Assembly: GCA_030834765.1 (NCBI GenBank)
Contig: JAUQXG010000161.1
Location: forward strand, 1 to 18,678
Length of the DNA stretch: 18,678 bases
Direction: 5' to 3'
DNA from: Lutispora sp.
GTDB lineage: Bacteria; Bacillota; Clostridia; Lutisporales; Lutisporaceae
Numbering within the stretch: the stretch's first letter is position 1; the number at the start of each line of letters is the position of its first letter. Shown here piece after piece: positions 7,251-13,327 of the stretch. The notes under the pieces are model-generated. The model saw only the letters and a list, made by a program, of their open reading frames with translations. It made no database searches and was not told the DNA's origin. The position numbers and the translations under genes are program-made.

Positions 7251-7811
7251 TCAAATATCCATAGTTTTTGCTAAAACCACAAGCTTATTTATTGTTTTCC
7301 AATTACGAACAGTGGCTGGCACACCCAGCTTATGAAGATTATTTGCCAGCTTGGAATTTCGAATACTATGGTGGAATAAAAGAAAAACATCCCTTCCTTG
7401 AATTTGGCATTTATCCCTTTCGCTTTTATAGGTGTTTAAAAGCTGGATTCCTTCTTGTGCAGGGGCTTGGGTCAATAGGGAAATGTATAAGCTCTCTGCT
7501 TCTGATGATAATTCGGCTTCCGATATTTCTTCCTGGGAAAAAGGACAATTTTGAGTAATATACTCCAACTCTTTGTCCGTCCTCAAAACAACTGTGATCT
7601 CAAACCCGAAAACTCTCTCAATTTCATGCTCGATACGCTTACGTAACGGTTCTTCCTCTTCATTTGATTTGAACAGGACATTGCCGCTTTGAATGTATGT
7701 TCGCACCTGACTAAGTCCGATGGCTTCAAAGGCATGTTTTAAATCTCCCATTTTTATTATATTTTTTCCACCTACATTAATACCTCGTAATAGTGCTATA
7801 TATATGGACAT
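7251..7811 (-). CDS. DUF1697 family protein
   Basis: A 186-residue protein recognised by the conserved DUF1697 N-terminus YIALLRGINVGGKN (about 4-17), followed by MGDLKHAFEAIG and VRTYIQSGNVLF (37-48). The family has a small alpha/beta fold and no established biochemical role, so none is assigned. No signal peptide or membrane segment is visible. The ATG at 7811 follows AAGGGG. It is oriented away from the + strand hydrolase at 8090, sharing a 278-base divergent region, and is probably monocistronic, since crcB downstream has its own promoter and riboswitch. Confidence 0.85.
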   Translation of the reverse strand: MSIYIALLRGINVGGKNIIKMGDLKHAFEAIGLSQVRTYIQSGNVLFKSNEEEEPLRKRIEHEIERVFGFEITVVLRTDKELEYITQNCPFSQEEISEAELSSEAESLYISLLTQAPAQEGIQLLNTYKSERDKCQIQGRDVFLLFHHSIRNSKLANNLHKLGVPATVRNWKTINKLVVLAKTMDI

Positions 7812-7870
7812 AGCGATACCCCTTCTTTCAAATTCAATAATCTTTCCTTCAAGCGCAATTGAAATAAAAT

Positions 7871-7910
7871 ATTAAAGCGTACACCTATTTATATAGATAT
7901 ACGCTTAAAT
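7871..7910. repeat. Inverted repeat in the divergent DUF1697 / hydrolase intergenic region
   Basis: Arms 7871-7881 and 7900-7910 (core AAGCGTA/TACGCTT) match at 10 of 11 positions, with a small CTAT/ATAG stem inside the loop. Read on the - strand, towards DUF1697, it is followed by TTTAATATTTTATTT, terminator-like. It could be a leader attenuator or a transcription roadblock. Confidence 0.4.
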
Positions 7911-7921
7911 TAACATTTATA

Positions 7922-7951
7922 TTGACTATCATATTAGCAATCGTTTATAAT
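7922..7951 (+). promoter_or_regulatory. Strong sigma-A-type promoter for the MBL-fold gene at 8090
   Basis: TTGACT at 7922-7927 (-35) and TATAAT at 7946-7951 (-10) are separated by 18 bases. Transcription would start near 7958, giving a leader of about 130 bases containing two further inverted repeats. Confidence 0.75.
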
Positions 7952-7955
7952 GAAT

Positions 7956-7970
7956 TGACAAACTTTGTCA
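7956..7970. promoter_or_regulatory. Operator-like palindrome at the predicted transcription start
   Basis: TGACAAA-C-TTTGTCA is a perfect 7-bp inverted repeat with a single-base centre, lying a few bases after the -10 box where a repressor would block initiation. The cognate regulator is not evident in this window. Confidence 0.5.
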
Positions 7971-8004
7971 TATTATAACATAAAATAAAATAAATGTCAA
8001 TACG

Positions 8005-8043
8005 TGTTGTAAAATATTTTCCGCTCAAATTATTTTTACAACA
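8005..8043. repeat. Inverted repeat in the leader of the MBL-fold gene
   Basis: TGTTGTAAAA (8005-8014) is mirrored by TTTTACAACA (8034-8043); allowing one bulged T the arms extend to 12 pairs. It lies 46 bases before the start codon, in the untranslated leader, and could be an operator half-site pair or an RNA hairpin. Confidence 0.5.
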
Positions 8044-8089
8044 TCTAAGCTACAATTTATCATTCTAATTTTGGGGAGGAAAATAATAA

Positions 8090-8830
8090 ATGAAGATTGA
8101 AAGTGGAATTTATATGCTTGAAGTACCAACTAAAATAATGGGAATGGCGAGTATCATTCATCCAACACTGATTTGGGATAAGAATTCACTCATTTTGGTT
8201 GATACTGGATTTCCCGGTCAGTTACATCAGATTCATGAAGCATTTGAGAAAGAAGGGATACCATTTAGTAAACTAAAGATGATAATTCTAACCCATCAGG
8301 ATATTGACCACATTGGAAGTATTTCAGACATCTTGAAAGAGATGCCTGGTAGGGTTGAGGTTCTTGCCCATGAGGAAGAAAAAGAATATATAAACGGTAA
8401 GAAGAAGCCTGTTAAACTTGCTAGACTTGAAGACAGGTTGGAACATCTGCCTGATAATATGAAAATAATATACAAAAATCTAAAAGCAGGTTTTGAAAGC
8501 AGTAGAGTAAATGTAGATAAAACGTTGATTGATGGACAGGAGCTGTCGTATTGTGGAGGAATCACTGTTATTTATACACCAGGTCATACACCAGGACATA
8601 TTTGCTTATACCTTAAACAGTATAAGATATTAATTGCCGGAGATATCCTTCATGTTAAAGAAGGTTTACTTGCTAAAGCAGACCAGGATATTAATTTTGA
8701 TAATGAATTAAATATGAAATCCATGAAAAAATTGATGAAATATGATATTGAAACAGTAATTTGTTATCATGGGGGTATCTATAAGGGTGATGTAAAGAAA
8801 CGTATAGCAGAATTGGCAAACGACTTATAA
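8090..8830 (+). CDS. MBL-fold metallo-hydrolase with HxDxDH metal motif
   Basis: A 246-residue metallo-beta-lactamase-fold protein. The metal motif reads THQDIDHIG: His69, Asp71, Asp73, His74, with Asp in place of the usual second His. This variant occurs in a known branch of the superfamily and is not by itself a sign of inactivity. Other likely ligands are His166 (TPGHTPGH), Asp185 (IAGDIL) and His227 (CYHGG). The substrate is unknown. The ATG at 8090 follows GGGGAGG by about 10 bases. Its strong promoter, a start-site palindrome and a second inverted repeat in the leader indicate regulated expression. The secreted protein gene follows 107 bases downstream with no clear terminator between them, so read-through is possible. 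Confidence 0.88.
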   Translation: MKIESGIYMLEVPTKIMGMASIIHPTLIWDKNSLILVDTGFPGQLHQIHEAFEKEGIPFSKLKMIILTHQDIDHIGSISDILKEMPGRVEVLAHEEEKEYINGKKKPVKLARLEDRLEHLPDNMKIIYKNLKAGFESSRVNVDKTLIDGQELSYCGGITVIYTPGHTPGHICLYLKQYKILIAGDILHVKEGLLAKADQDINFDNELNMKSMKKLMKYDIETVICYHGGIYKGDVKKRIAELANDL

Positions 8831-8937
8831 TCATGATTACTTTCATAATTTTATATATTGTATACTAAAAATGAAACTGTTTTTATACATATTTCGTCTA
8901 TTGATTAATGCAATGATTTTTAGGAGGTTTTCGTATA

Positions 8938-9777
8938 ATGAAGAAAAAATTGTTATGGTCCGTTGGAGTTACTTTACTTGTATCTACACTTATTGTGGGA
9001 GTGGTTTCTGCAGCAGCAAATCATATTAAAATAGTTGTGAATGGACAAGAAATAAAGTCAAGCATTCAACCTCTGATTGTTGACGATACGGTAATGGTCC
9101 CTGTAAGGGCAATTGCTGAAAACTTAGGTGCTAATGTAAAATGGGATGGACAATCCAATTCTGTTATCATTGCCACAAAGGATAAAACACCAGAAATTGT
9201 AGCAACTATTCCTGAAATGGAAATAGCTTTATCTGCTAAAGAAAACGAAGGAATGTATGAAGATTTCACTTTGCAAGTTAAGGAAAGTAAACGAGTTTTC
9301 GATTGGAAAAATGTAAGTAACCCTACATATGCTCCAGAACTTTTATTAAATGATATTGACCACGATGGACAAAAAGAATTAATTGTTATTCTGACAACCG
9401 GGACAGGGACAGGAGTACATGTTACAGAAGCGCACATAATAAATCCAGAAACACTTTTGGAAACATACATAGATGATCCCGTAGCTATATTATTAAAAAA
9501 TCTTAAAATAAAGATATCAGACAATGAAGTGGAAATTGCTATAAGCGATCAAAAAACAGTCATGGATAAAGAAAAAATAAATATTGAACCCGAAAACTTG
9601 TTTTCTAATATCGCTTTTAATAGTATTTGTAGTTTTGAAGTGATTAATGATCAATTAAGCGCAAACATGGGTATACAAATATCTCCGGCAGGTTTTATTG
9701 GAGAGATTCAAATCAGTTACACATTAAAAGATAACATGTACCAAGCAAGTAAAATTGAGTTTAAAAAATATGACTAA
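8938..9777 (+). CDS. Secreted protein with copper-amine-oxidase N-terminal-like domain
   Basis: A 279-residue exported protein. A typical signal peptide spans about 1-26 (MKKK, hydrophobic core, VVSAA), with likely cleavage near residue 25. Residues about 29-80 match the copper amine oxidase N-terminal-like domain common in clostridial surface proteins (VNGQEIKSS ... DTVMVPVRAIAENLGANVKW ... SVIIAT). Despite its name this domain does not imply oxidase activity, and no oxidase domain is present. Residues 139-147 (DIDHDGQKE) form an EF-hand/FG-GAP-like calcium loop in a beta-rich C-terminal region. A strong AGGAGGT precedes the ATG. A hairpin at 9802-9838 separates it from two small membrane-protein genes. 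Function unknown; it probably acts outside the membrane. Confidence 0.88.
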   Translation: MKKKLLWSVGVTLLVSTLIVGVVSAAANHIKIVVNGQEIKSSIQPLIVDDTVMVPVRAIAENLGANVKWDGQSNSVIIATKDKTPEIVATIPEMEIALSAKENEGMYEDFTLQVKESKRVFDWKNVSNPTYAPELLLNDIDHDGQKELIVILTTGTGTGVHVTEAHIINPETLLETYIDDPVAILLKNLKIKISDNEVEIAISDQKTVMDKEKINIEPENLFSNIAFNSICSFEVINDQLSANMGIQISPAGFIGEIQISYTLKDNMYQASKIEFKKYD

Positions 9778-9801
9778 TTCTCAACTTTTATAACATTGCG
9801 C

Positions 9802-9838
9802 AGCTTCATAGTTGCTTTTAATTTCGAACCATGAAGCT
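9802..9838 (+). terminator. Possible weak terminator after the secreted protein gene
   Basis: Bases 9802-9813 pair with 9827-9838 (AGCTTCAT/ATGAAGCT core, one A-C mismatch in 12). Only a short T-run (CTTTAG) follows, so termination may be partial and the two small genes downstream could still be transcribed from the same promoter. Confidence 0.45.
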
Positions 9839-9860
9839 TTAGATAGGAGAGTGAAAGGAT

Positions 9861-10016
9861 TTGGAATGGAGTAGAGAAGCTGAGATTTTCATTATCTGTA
9901 TTTACATAGTAATTCCAGCACTAGTAATTGGAGCGGTTTTTACTGGATTAATTTTATTAGTGAGGAATTTAATAAGAGCTAGAAATAAAAGGAGAAAGGA
10001 AAATAAACCTCAGTAG
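9861..10016 (+). CDS. Small single-pass membrane protein (51 aa, TTG start)
   Basis: A frame of 52 codons including the stop starts at TTG 9861 and ends at TAG 10014-10016. AGGAGAG at 9845-9851 sits 9 bases before it. The product begins MEWSREAEIF, has one long hydrophobic segment (about residues 9-34), then a strongly basic cytoplasmic-looking tail (RNLIRARNKRRKENK). This is the pattern of a small bitopic protein with positive-inside topology. No family is recognised. The ATG at 9866 is in another frame and stops after two codons. It lies 83 bases after the secreted protein and 82 before a second small membrane gene. Confidence 0.6.
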   Translation: MEWSREAEIFIICIYIVIPALVIGAVFTGLILLVRNLIRARNKRRKENKPQ

Positions 10017-10098
10017 TCCCCAAGGATAAAGATAATTTTCTCCGCCTTCACTAAAGGGCATTAAGAATTATATATATTTTAAGTAGGAGGTGTAACAT

Positions 10099-10272
10099 GT
10101 GGAAAAGTATAATGCAAAGTTAATTATCTGTGGAATGGCGCTACTCCTTTTTGGGATAATAATAGCTCTTGTTAACAAATCTCCAATGGCCTATATTTTG
10201 GGCGGATTGGGCTTATTTTTTGTTGCCGTAGGCTGTTTTGCAAAAGATGATTCTAGCAGTAAGCCTGAGTGA
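10099..10272 (+). CDS. Small two-helix membrane protein (57 aa, GTG start)
   Basis: The GTG at 10099 opens a 57-codon frame ending at TGA 10270-10272, 6 bases after a full AGGAGGTG (10085-10092). Two hydrophobic segments (about 8-25 and 29-47) are separated by a short NKSP turn, and a polar tail DDSSSKPE follows. An overlapping ATG at 10097 in another frame is also near the ribosome binding site but stops after 8 codons, so the GTG is preferred. No family is recognised. Together with the 51-codon gene and the secreted protein upstream it may belong to a cell-envelope unit; this is inference from order and strand. Confidence 0.62.
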   Translation: MEKYNAKLIICGMALLLFGIIIALVNKSPMAYILGGLGLFFVAVGCFAKDDSSSKPE

Positions 10273-10305
10273 AGGAACCAATAGTGGAAGTTGTTTTCTA
10301 TTAAT

Positions 10306-10338
10306 TTATATTCAGAAATCTGATATCACTGAATATAA
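10306..10338. terminator. Inverted repeat at convergent gene ends
   Basis: TTATATTCAG (10306-10315) and CTGAATATAA (10329-10338) form a perfect 10-bp AT-rich stem around a 13-base loop. It lies between the 57-codon gene and the convergent HAD gene and overlaps the last HAD codons. No clean T-run follows on either strand, so efficiency is uncertain. Confidence 0.5.
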
Positions 10339-10812
10339 TTGTGCCATAGAACTTATTGTATAATCAGCATAAGGAGTCGGTTCTGTATTTTTAACTTCTG
10401 AATATAATACGGTTCTCATTCCTACAGTTTTAGCTGGTTTAATATCTTTGATATAATCATTCCCTACCATAATAACTTCATTAGGATTCATATTTAATCT
10501 TTTTAGTATTTCTTTGAAAAACATAATGTTAGGTTTTTTTGCACCAAGTTCTTGAGATGTAAAAAGCTCTTTAAAAAACATTTTTATGCCAATACGTTCT
10601 AATGCAGCACCCATCATCTTTGAGTCTGAAGCGCCTGCGTTTGAAGCTACACAGCAAATATAATCATTATAAATTTGCGATAACGCATCTTCAACTCCTG
10701 GTACAATTTCTACATGTGGCCAATCCACCATTGGTCCACTATATTGAATATAATCCCTCATTAGAGTGTCTCCCCAATCAAAAATGATAGCTTTTATCTT
10801 ATGATCACTCAT
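10312..10812 (-). CDS. HAD-superfamily hydrolase-like protein with DWGDT motif
   Basis: A 166-residue HAD protein. Motif I is FDWGDTL with presumed nucleophile Asp12; position +2, normally the general acid/base Asp, is Gly14. Motif II is Ser57 in VASNAG, motif III Lys92/93 in GAKKPN, and motif IV Asp119 and Asp123 in GNDYIKD. The family usually removes phosphate from small molecules. Loss of the +2 Asp resembles phosphonatase-type motifs (DWAGT) and means ordinary phosphatase chemistry should not be assumed. It is short for the family, with a minimal cap. GGAGGG precedes the ATG, and a possible promoter lies at 10849-10876. The cupin gene lies 137 bases upstream on the same strand. Confidence 0.88.
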   Translation of the reverse strand: MSDHKIKAIIFDWGDTLMRDYIQYSGPMVDWPHVEIVPGVEDALSQIYNDYICCVASNAGASDSKMMGAALERIGIKMFFKELFTSQELGAKKPNIMFFKEILKRLNMNPNEVIMVGNDYIKDIKPAKTVGMRTVLYSEVKNTEPTPYADYTISSMAQLYSVISDF

Positions 10813-10848
10813 CTACTTAAACCCTCCTTATGTTTTTCCTTTTTATAT

Positions 10849-10876
10849 ATCATAACCTAAATTCTACCATCCTCAA
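10849..10876 (-). promoter_or_regulatory. Possible promoter for the HAD gene
   Basis: On the - strand TTGAGG (10876-10871) and TATGAT (10854-10849) are spaced by 16 bases, 37 bases before the HAD start codon. The match is moderate. Confidence 0.4.
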
Positions 10877-10897
10877 ACATGAAAGGGAAGGGTAGTT

Positions 10898-10918
10898 CAC
10901 ACTTTTTCTCATAGTGTG
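10898..10918 (-). terminator. Weak hairpin after the cupin gene
   Basis: CACACT (10898-10903) pairs with AGTGTG (10913-10918) around a 9-base loop, 32 bases past the cupin stop. No clear T-run follows on the - strand, so it is only a possible terminator. Confidence 0.3.
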
Positions 10919-10949
10919 CCATAAAATTATAATAATGTGATGTAATTAG

Positions 10950-11285
10950 CTATTTTTTCTCTTTATATCTATCCTTTTGATTAAAAAATGTCATGTCTGC
11001 GTATCCAGCAAATATTTTTCCTGAATGTTTTACATCCTTAGGAATAAAATATCTGTCACCCTTTATGTATATATTTCTAACTCCATCAATAATTAATTCA
11101 ATTTTCCCTTCAAGAACTATCCCCCATTGGCTTTCATGAGAATGTTCCTGTAAATCAATATCTTCAGCAAATTCCATAAAAATGATCTGATGGTTTTCTC
11201 CTTGTGAAAGATGGGCGCTTATACCTTTCAATGGAATATCTGGATCAGGTAAGTTTTTTACTGGCTCAGGGAATATCTTTGACAT
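10950..11285 (-). CDS. Small single-domain cupin protein
   Basis: A 111-residue cupin with both conserved motifs: motif 1 EHSHESQWGIVLEG (47-60: His48, His50, then Gln53 where Glu is usual) and motif 2 GDRYFIPKDVKHSG (76-89, His87). A metal could be held by the three His, with the Glu ligand replaced by Gln. Such small cupins are sugar isomerases, dioxygenases or sensors; no substrate can be chosen. The frame extends to an ATG at 11324, but AAGGAGAG is spaced for the ATG at 11285, so the N-terminus is MSKIFPEP. A TATAAT box at 11309-11304 (- strand), with a poor -35, may belong to its promoter. The unrecognised gene at 11353 lies 67 bases upstream on the same strand. Confidence 0.85.
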   Translation of the reverse strand: MSKIFPEPVKNLPDPDIPLKGISAHLSQGENHQIIFMEFAEDIDLQEHSHESQWGIVLEGKIELIIDGVRNIYIKGDRYFIPKDVKHSGKIFAGYADMTFFNQKDRYKEKK

Positions 11286-11352
11286 ATGCTCTCTCCTTCT
11301 GATATTATATTTTTTTCTAATCAACGTATTTAAAAATTGTGAATTAGAAAAT

Positions 11353-11691
11353 CTACTCTAAAACAAAATAATCATCAAATTCTTCGCCTGAAAAATTAAA
11401 AAGCAAACTGTAATAGCCTATATATTTGTTTTTATATTCTAATTTTAGATATGCTTCAACAAATTCATGATTCTCATTATATCCTTCATCAAACTTATCC
11501 CAATTCCTAATTTTAAGTGCTACTTGACTCATACATAGAATTAAGAAATCTTCATCAAAATTATTGAAATACTCATTATACTCATCAGGTTCTTCTATCT
11601 TATAGTTCTCAAAACATTGCCAGAACCCTTCGGTAGTTCTTTGCCGAATATTGTTTTCAACTACCCATTTCTTGAGTTCATTGCTATCCAT
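11353..11691 (-). CDS. Uncharacterised small acidic protein
   Basis: A 112-residue soluble protein that I do not recognise. It is acidic and aromatic-rich (EEPDEYNEYFNNFDEDF at about 33-49), contains a GYNENHEFVEAYLKLEY segment (69-85) and ends EEFDDYFVLE, with no membrane segment or signal peptide. Small, acidic, Tyr/Phe/Asp-rich proteins of this size include many bacterial immunity and toxin-binding proteins, but no toxin gene is adjacent, so this is only a resemblance. GGAGGT is well spaced from the ATG, supporting a real gene. It is divergent from the HIT-family gene across a 238-base region, and the cupin gene follows on the same strand. Confidence 0.72.
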   Translation of the reverse strand: MDSNELKKWVVENNIRQRTTEGFWQCFENYKIEEPDEYNEYFNNFDEDFLILCMSQVALKIRNWDKFDEGYNENHEFVEAYLKLEYKNKYIGYYSLLFNFSGEEFDDYFVLE

Positions 11692-11858
11692 GATATACCT
11701 CCATCCAAAGAATGCATCATTCTACTTATGTGCTTACATTACCACATTCCCCCATAACAATAAAGTATAGAGCAAAATAAAAGAGCCTAAGCCCCTACTT
11801 TGCCTCTTTGCATATGTCGCATAAATTATCTATTACATTGGCATACCCAAATTATAAA

Positions 11859-11887
11859 TTTACAAAATATAACATTTAATTTATAAT
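11859..11887 (+). promoter_or_regulatory. Promoter for the HIT-family gene
   Basis: TTTACA at 11859-11864 and TATAAT at 11882-11887 are separated by 17 bases, a near-consensus sigma-A promoter. It predicts a leader of about 36 bases. Confidence 0.7.
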
Positions 11888-11929
11888 AGTAATATGTATT
11901 TATTCATGCTATGAAGAGGAGAGGTTAAA

Positions 11930-12427
11930 TTGTATGTTAAGCAGTTGTCCGAAAACGAAGAAAAAGCATTAAATCAAAGATTCGAAAAGATAAAAGAATT
12001 GCAAGAGAAAGGCATATGCTTCGGATGTTATAACTTTAATACAGGAGATATATTCCCTGATGAAGGCTTAATTTTTTACGAGGATGAAAAGGTAAGGTGC
12101 CAATTTGAAAAATATCCAAGAGCAACTGGACAGACAATTATTGTAGCAAAGGAACATTATGAAGACATTTCTGAAATGCCTCTTGAACTAGGAACGCATA
12201 TACTAAAAATATCAGATGCAATCATTAAACTTCATAAAGAAATTATAGGTGCAGAAAAAGTTTATATGTGTACAATATGTGACGGTAAAAGAAATCATTT
12301 GCATTTTCAACTTCTTCCTAGGTTAAAAGGAGAGCCGAAAGGCTATGGAAATTTTGTCAGAGAAGAAGGAATCATCATGGATTATCATGAAACAGTAGAA
12401 CTTTATAAGCAGAAACTAAAAATATAA
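11930..12427 (+). CDS. HIT-family protein with HxHxQ active site
   Basis: A 165-residue member of the histidine-triad superfamily of nucleotide hydrolases/transferases. The active-site motif is NHLHFQLLPR (His123, His125, Gln127): HxHxQ, as in the GalT/Ap4A phosphorylase branch, not the HxHxH of HINT/FHIT. The central block QTIIVAKEHYEDISEMP is also typical. CxxC pairs occur at Cys30/33 and Cys114/117 and could form a structural zinc site. The substrate is unknown; a nucleoside polyphosphate or nucleotidylated compound is likely by family. The start is TTG at 11930, 5 to 6 bases after GAGGAGAGG; the nearby ATG at 11934 is out of frame. It has its own promoter and a strong terminator, so it is monocistronic. 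Confidence 0.87.
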   Translation: MYVKQLSENEEKALNQRFEKIKELQEKGICFGCYNFNTGDIFPDEGLIFYEDEKVRCQFEKYPRATGQTIIVAKEHYEDISEMPLELGTHILKISDAIIKLHKEIIGAEKVYMCTICDGKRNHLHFQLLPRLKGEPKGYGNFVREEGIIMDYHETVELYKQKLKI

Positions 12428-12458
12428 ATTGGTAGAAAGCACCTTCCACTACTTCATG

Positions 12459-12490
12459 AAGAGCTTATTTAAAAAATAGGTTCTTTTTTT
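12459..12490 (+). terminator. Intrinsic terminator of the HIT-family gene
   Basis: AAGAGCTTATTT (12459-12470) pairs with AAATAGGTTCTT (12474-12485), 12 bp including two G-U pairs, with an AAA loop and a run of seven T. The T-run abuts the nested palindrome that begins at 12487. Confidence 0.88.
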
Positions 12491-12594
12491 ATTGCATAAC
12501 ATACGCTCGCAATTCGGCAATTGAAAGATTGAAATAATTTCAATCTTTCAATGCTCGTGGTACAATATGGTAATTCAATGTTATAGCAATAGAA
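12487..12594. repeat. 108-bp nested palindromic element
   Basis: The inner arms 12520-12535 and 12537-12552 (ATTGAAAGATTGAAAT and its complement) are a perfect 16-bp inverted repeat around one base. The outer arms 12487-12502 and 12578-12594 (TTTTATTGC-ATAACAT against the complement of ATGTTATAGCAATAGAA) match except for one G-U and one extra base. The 17 and 25 bases between inner and outer arms are not complementary, though GCTCG occurs in both. Terminal inverted repeats around a central palindrome resemble a miniature mobile element, but no clear target-site duplication is seen and no transposase is nearby. It lies between the convergent HIT and XRE genes. Confidence 0.7.
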
Positions 12595-12608
12595 TGATAT
12601 GTCATATA

Positions 12609-12625
12609 AATCGCCAAAGGCAATC
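12609..12625 (-). terminator. Possible terminator after the XRE gene
   Basis: Read on the - strand, GATTGCC and GGCGATT form a 7-bp stem (with G-U pairs) around TTT, followed by TATATGAC. It lies 15 bases past the XRE stop. The stem is short and the T-run poor. Confidence 0.4.
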
Positions 12626-12639
12626 CTCATAAAATGAAG

Positions 12640-12840
12640 CTAATCAAATATAAATATTTCTTCAATAGGAGTATTTACTGCTCTTGAAATATCTACAGCA
12701 AGTTTTAATGAAGGGTTATATTTCCCAGCTTCAAGTCTCATTATTGTTTCTCTTCGTACACCCACAATTTCTGCAAGCTGTTCTTGTGTAAGTTCTTTCA
12801 ATTGTCTATATTTTTTTAGATTACAAATAAATTCAGCCAT
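12640..12840 (-). CDS. XRE-family (Cro/CI-type) transcriptional regulator
   Basis: A 66-residue protein that is essentially one helix-turn-helix domain. [24 protein letters not shown] (about 18-41) is a canonical HTH_3 sequence, with [14 protein letters not shown] after it and IEEIF at the end. Minimal XRE regulators of this type are common in Firmicutes next to small membrane proteins. It starts 1 base after the stop of the DUF3796-like gene (TAA-T-ATG), with its GAGGAAAAA site inside that gene, so the two are translated from one message. It probably binds the operator-like repeat at 13212-13248 and controls the pair; this is inferred from gene order. Confidence 0.92.
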   Translation of the reverse strand: MAEFICNLKKYRQLKELTQEQLAEIVGVRRETIMRLEAGKYNPSLKLAVDISRAVNTPIEEIFIFD

Positions 12841-12841
12841 A

Positions 12842-13192
12842 TTATTTTTCCTCTAATATATATAGCTTTACAGCATATACATTTAATGTAATTGCATATG
12901 ATAATGAGAGCAATACGGAAATAAAACCGATATTTCTCACAATCATGGTTGCACACCATATAATAAACAGTTCAATAATAGCAAATTGGCCAATAAACGC
13001 TAATGCTGCTTTCTTATCTTCAATATATCGTTCATCTTCCTTGCTTCCACTAATTTTCGCAATCATAAAGTTTGCAAAGAAAGCGAAAAATCCAAGATAC
13101 GATAAATCTAATAAATCACCGGAATAAAAGTAGCGAAAGCTCATAAAGCCCAAGAAACCTGCAAACCCCATATAAAACTGTTTTTTTATCAT
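12842..13192 (-). CDS. Small membrane protein, DUF3796-like, paired with XRE regulator
   Basis: A 116-residue integral membrane protein with about four hydrophobic segments (near 8-22, 30-46, 65-82 and 88-110). A charged stretch [12 protein letters not shown] lies between the second and third. The glycine/phenylalanine-rich start ([13 protein letters not shown] ... [11 protein letters not shown]) resembles DUF3796, a family often encoded with a small XRE regulator; the match is from memory and moderate. No function is established. GGAGGCGC precedes the ATG. It is the first gene of a two-gene unit behind a clear promoter and operator-like repeat. An antitoxin-like or stress-response role is possible but unsupported. 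Confidence 0.75.
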   Translation of the reverse strand: MIKKQFYMGFAGFLGFMSFRYFYSGDLLDLSYLGFFAFFANFMIAKISGSKEDERYIEDKKAALAFIGQFAIIELFIIWCATMIVRNIGFISVLLSLSYAITLNVYAVKLYILEEK

Positions 13193-13211
13193 AATAAAGC
13201 GCCTCCCATTT

Positions 13212-13248
13212 GTGATATATTTATCCCTTTATGATATAAATATATCAC
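13212..13248. promoter_or_regulatory. Operator-like 13-bp perfect inverted repeat before the DUF3796-XRE pair
   Basis: GTGATATATTTAT (13212-13224) and ATAAATATATCAC (13236-13248) are perfect complements separated by 11 bases. The distal arm covers the -10 box of the predicted promoter, a classic position for repression. Its centre lies about 38 bases before the DUF3796-like start codon. Autoregulation by the XRE protein is the simplest reading. Confidence 0.65.
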
Positions 13249-13267
13249 TTTTCTTTTGCTTTGTCTA
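13239..13267 (-). promoter_or_regulatory. Promoter of the DUF3796-XRE pair
   Basis: On the - strand TAGACA (13267-13262) and TATATT (13244-13239) are separated by 17 bases, each matching consensus at 5 of 6 positions. The -10 lies inside the inverted repeat. Confidence 0.68.
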
Positions 13268-13327
13268 TAGCATAAAGCGATTCTCTATCCTATAAAAACA
13301 ATAATGTTACAATCATTGCTGCCGGAG

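Noticed and set aside
8938..9777. Calling the secreted protein a copper amine oxidase
   Set aside because: Only the N-terminal-like domain, widespread in surface proteins, is present; there is no catalytic domain.
11313..11351. TTTTCTAAT/ATTAGAAAA inverted repeat between the acidic-protein and cupin genes
   Set aside because: AT-only 9-bp arms with the T-run on the wrong side for the - strand genes; probably chance in AT-rich DNA.
11780..11809. AAAGAG/CTCTTT hairpin between the HIT gene and the acidic-protein gene
   Set aside because: Only 6 bp plus a small inner pairing. It lies upstream of both divergent genes, where a terminator makes little sense; chance is likely.
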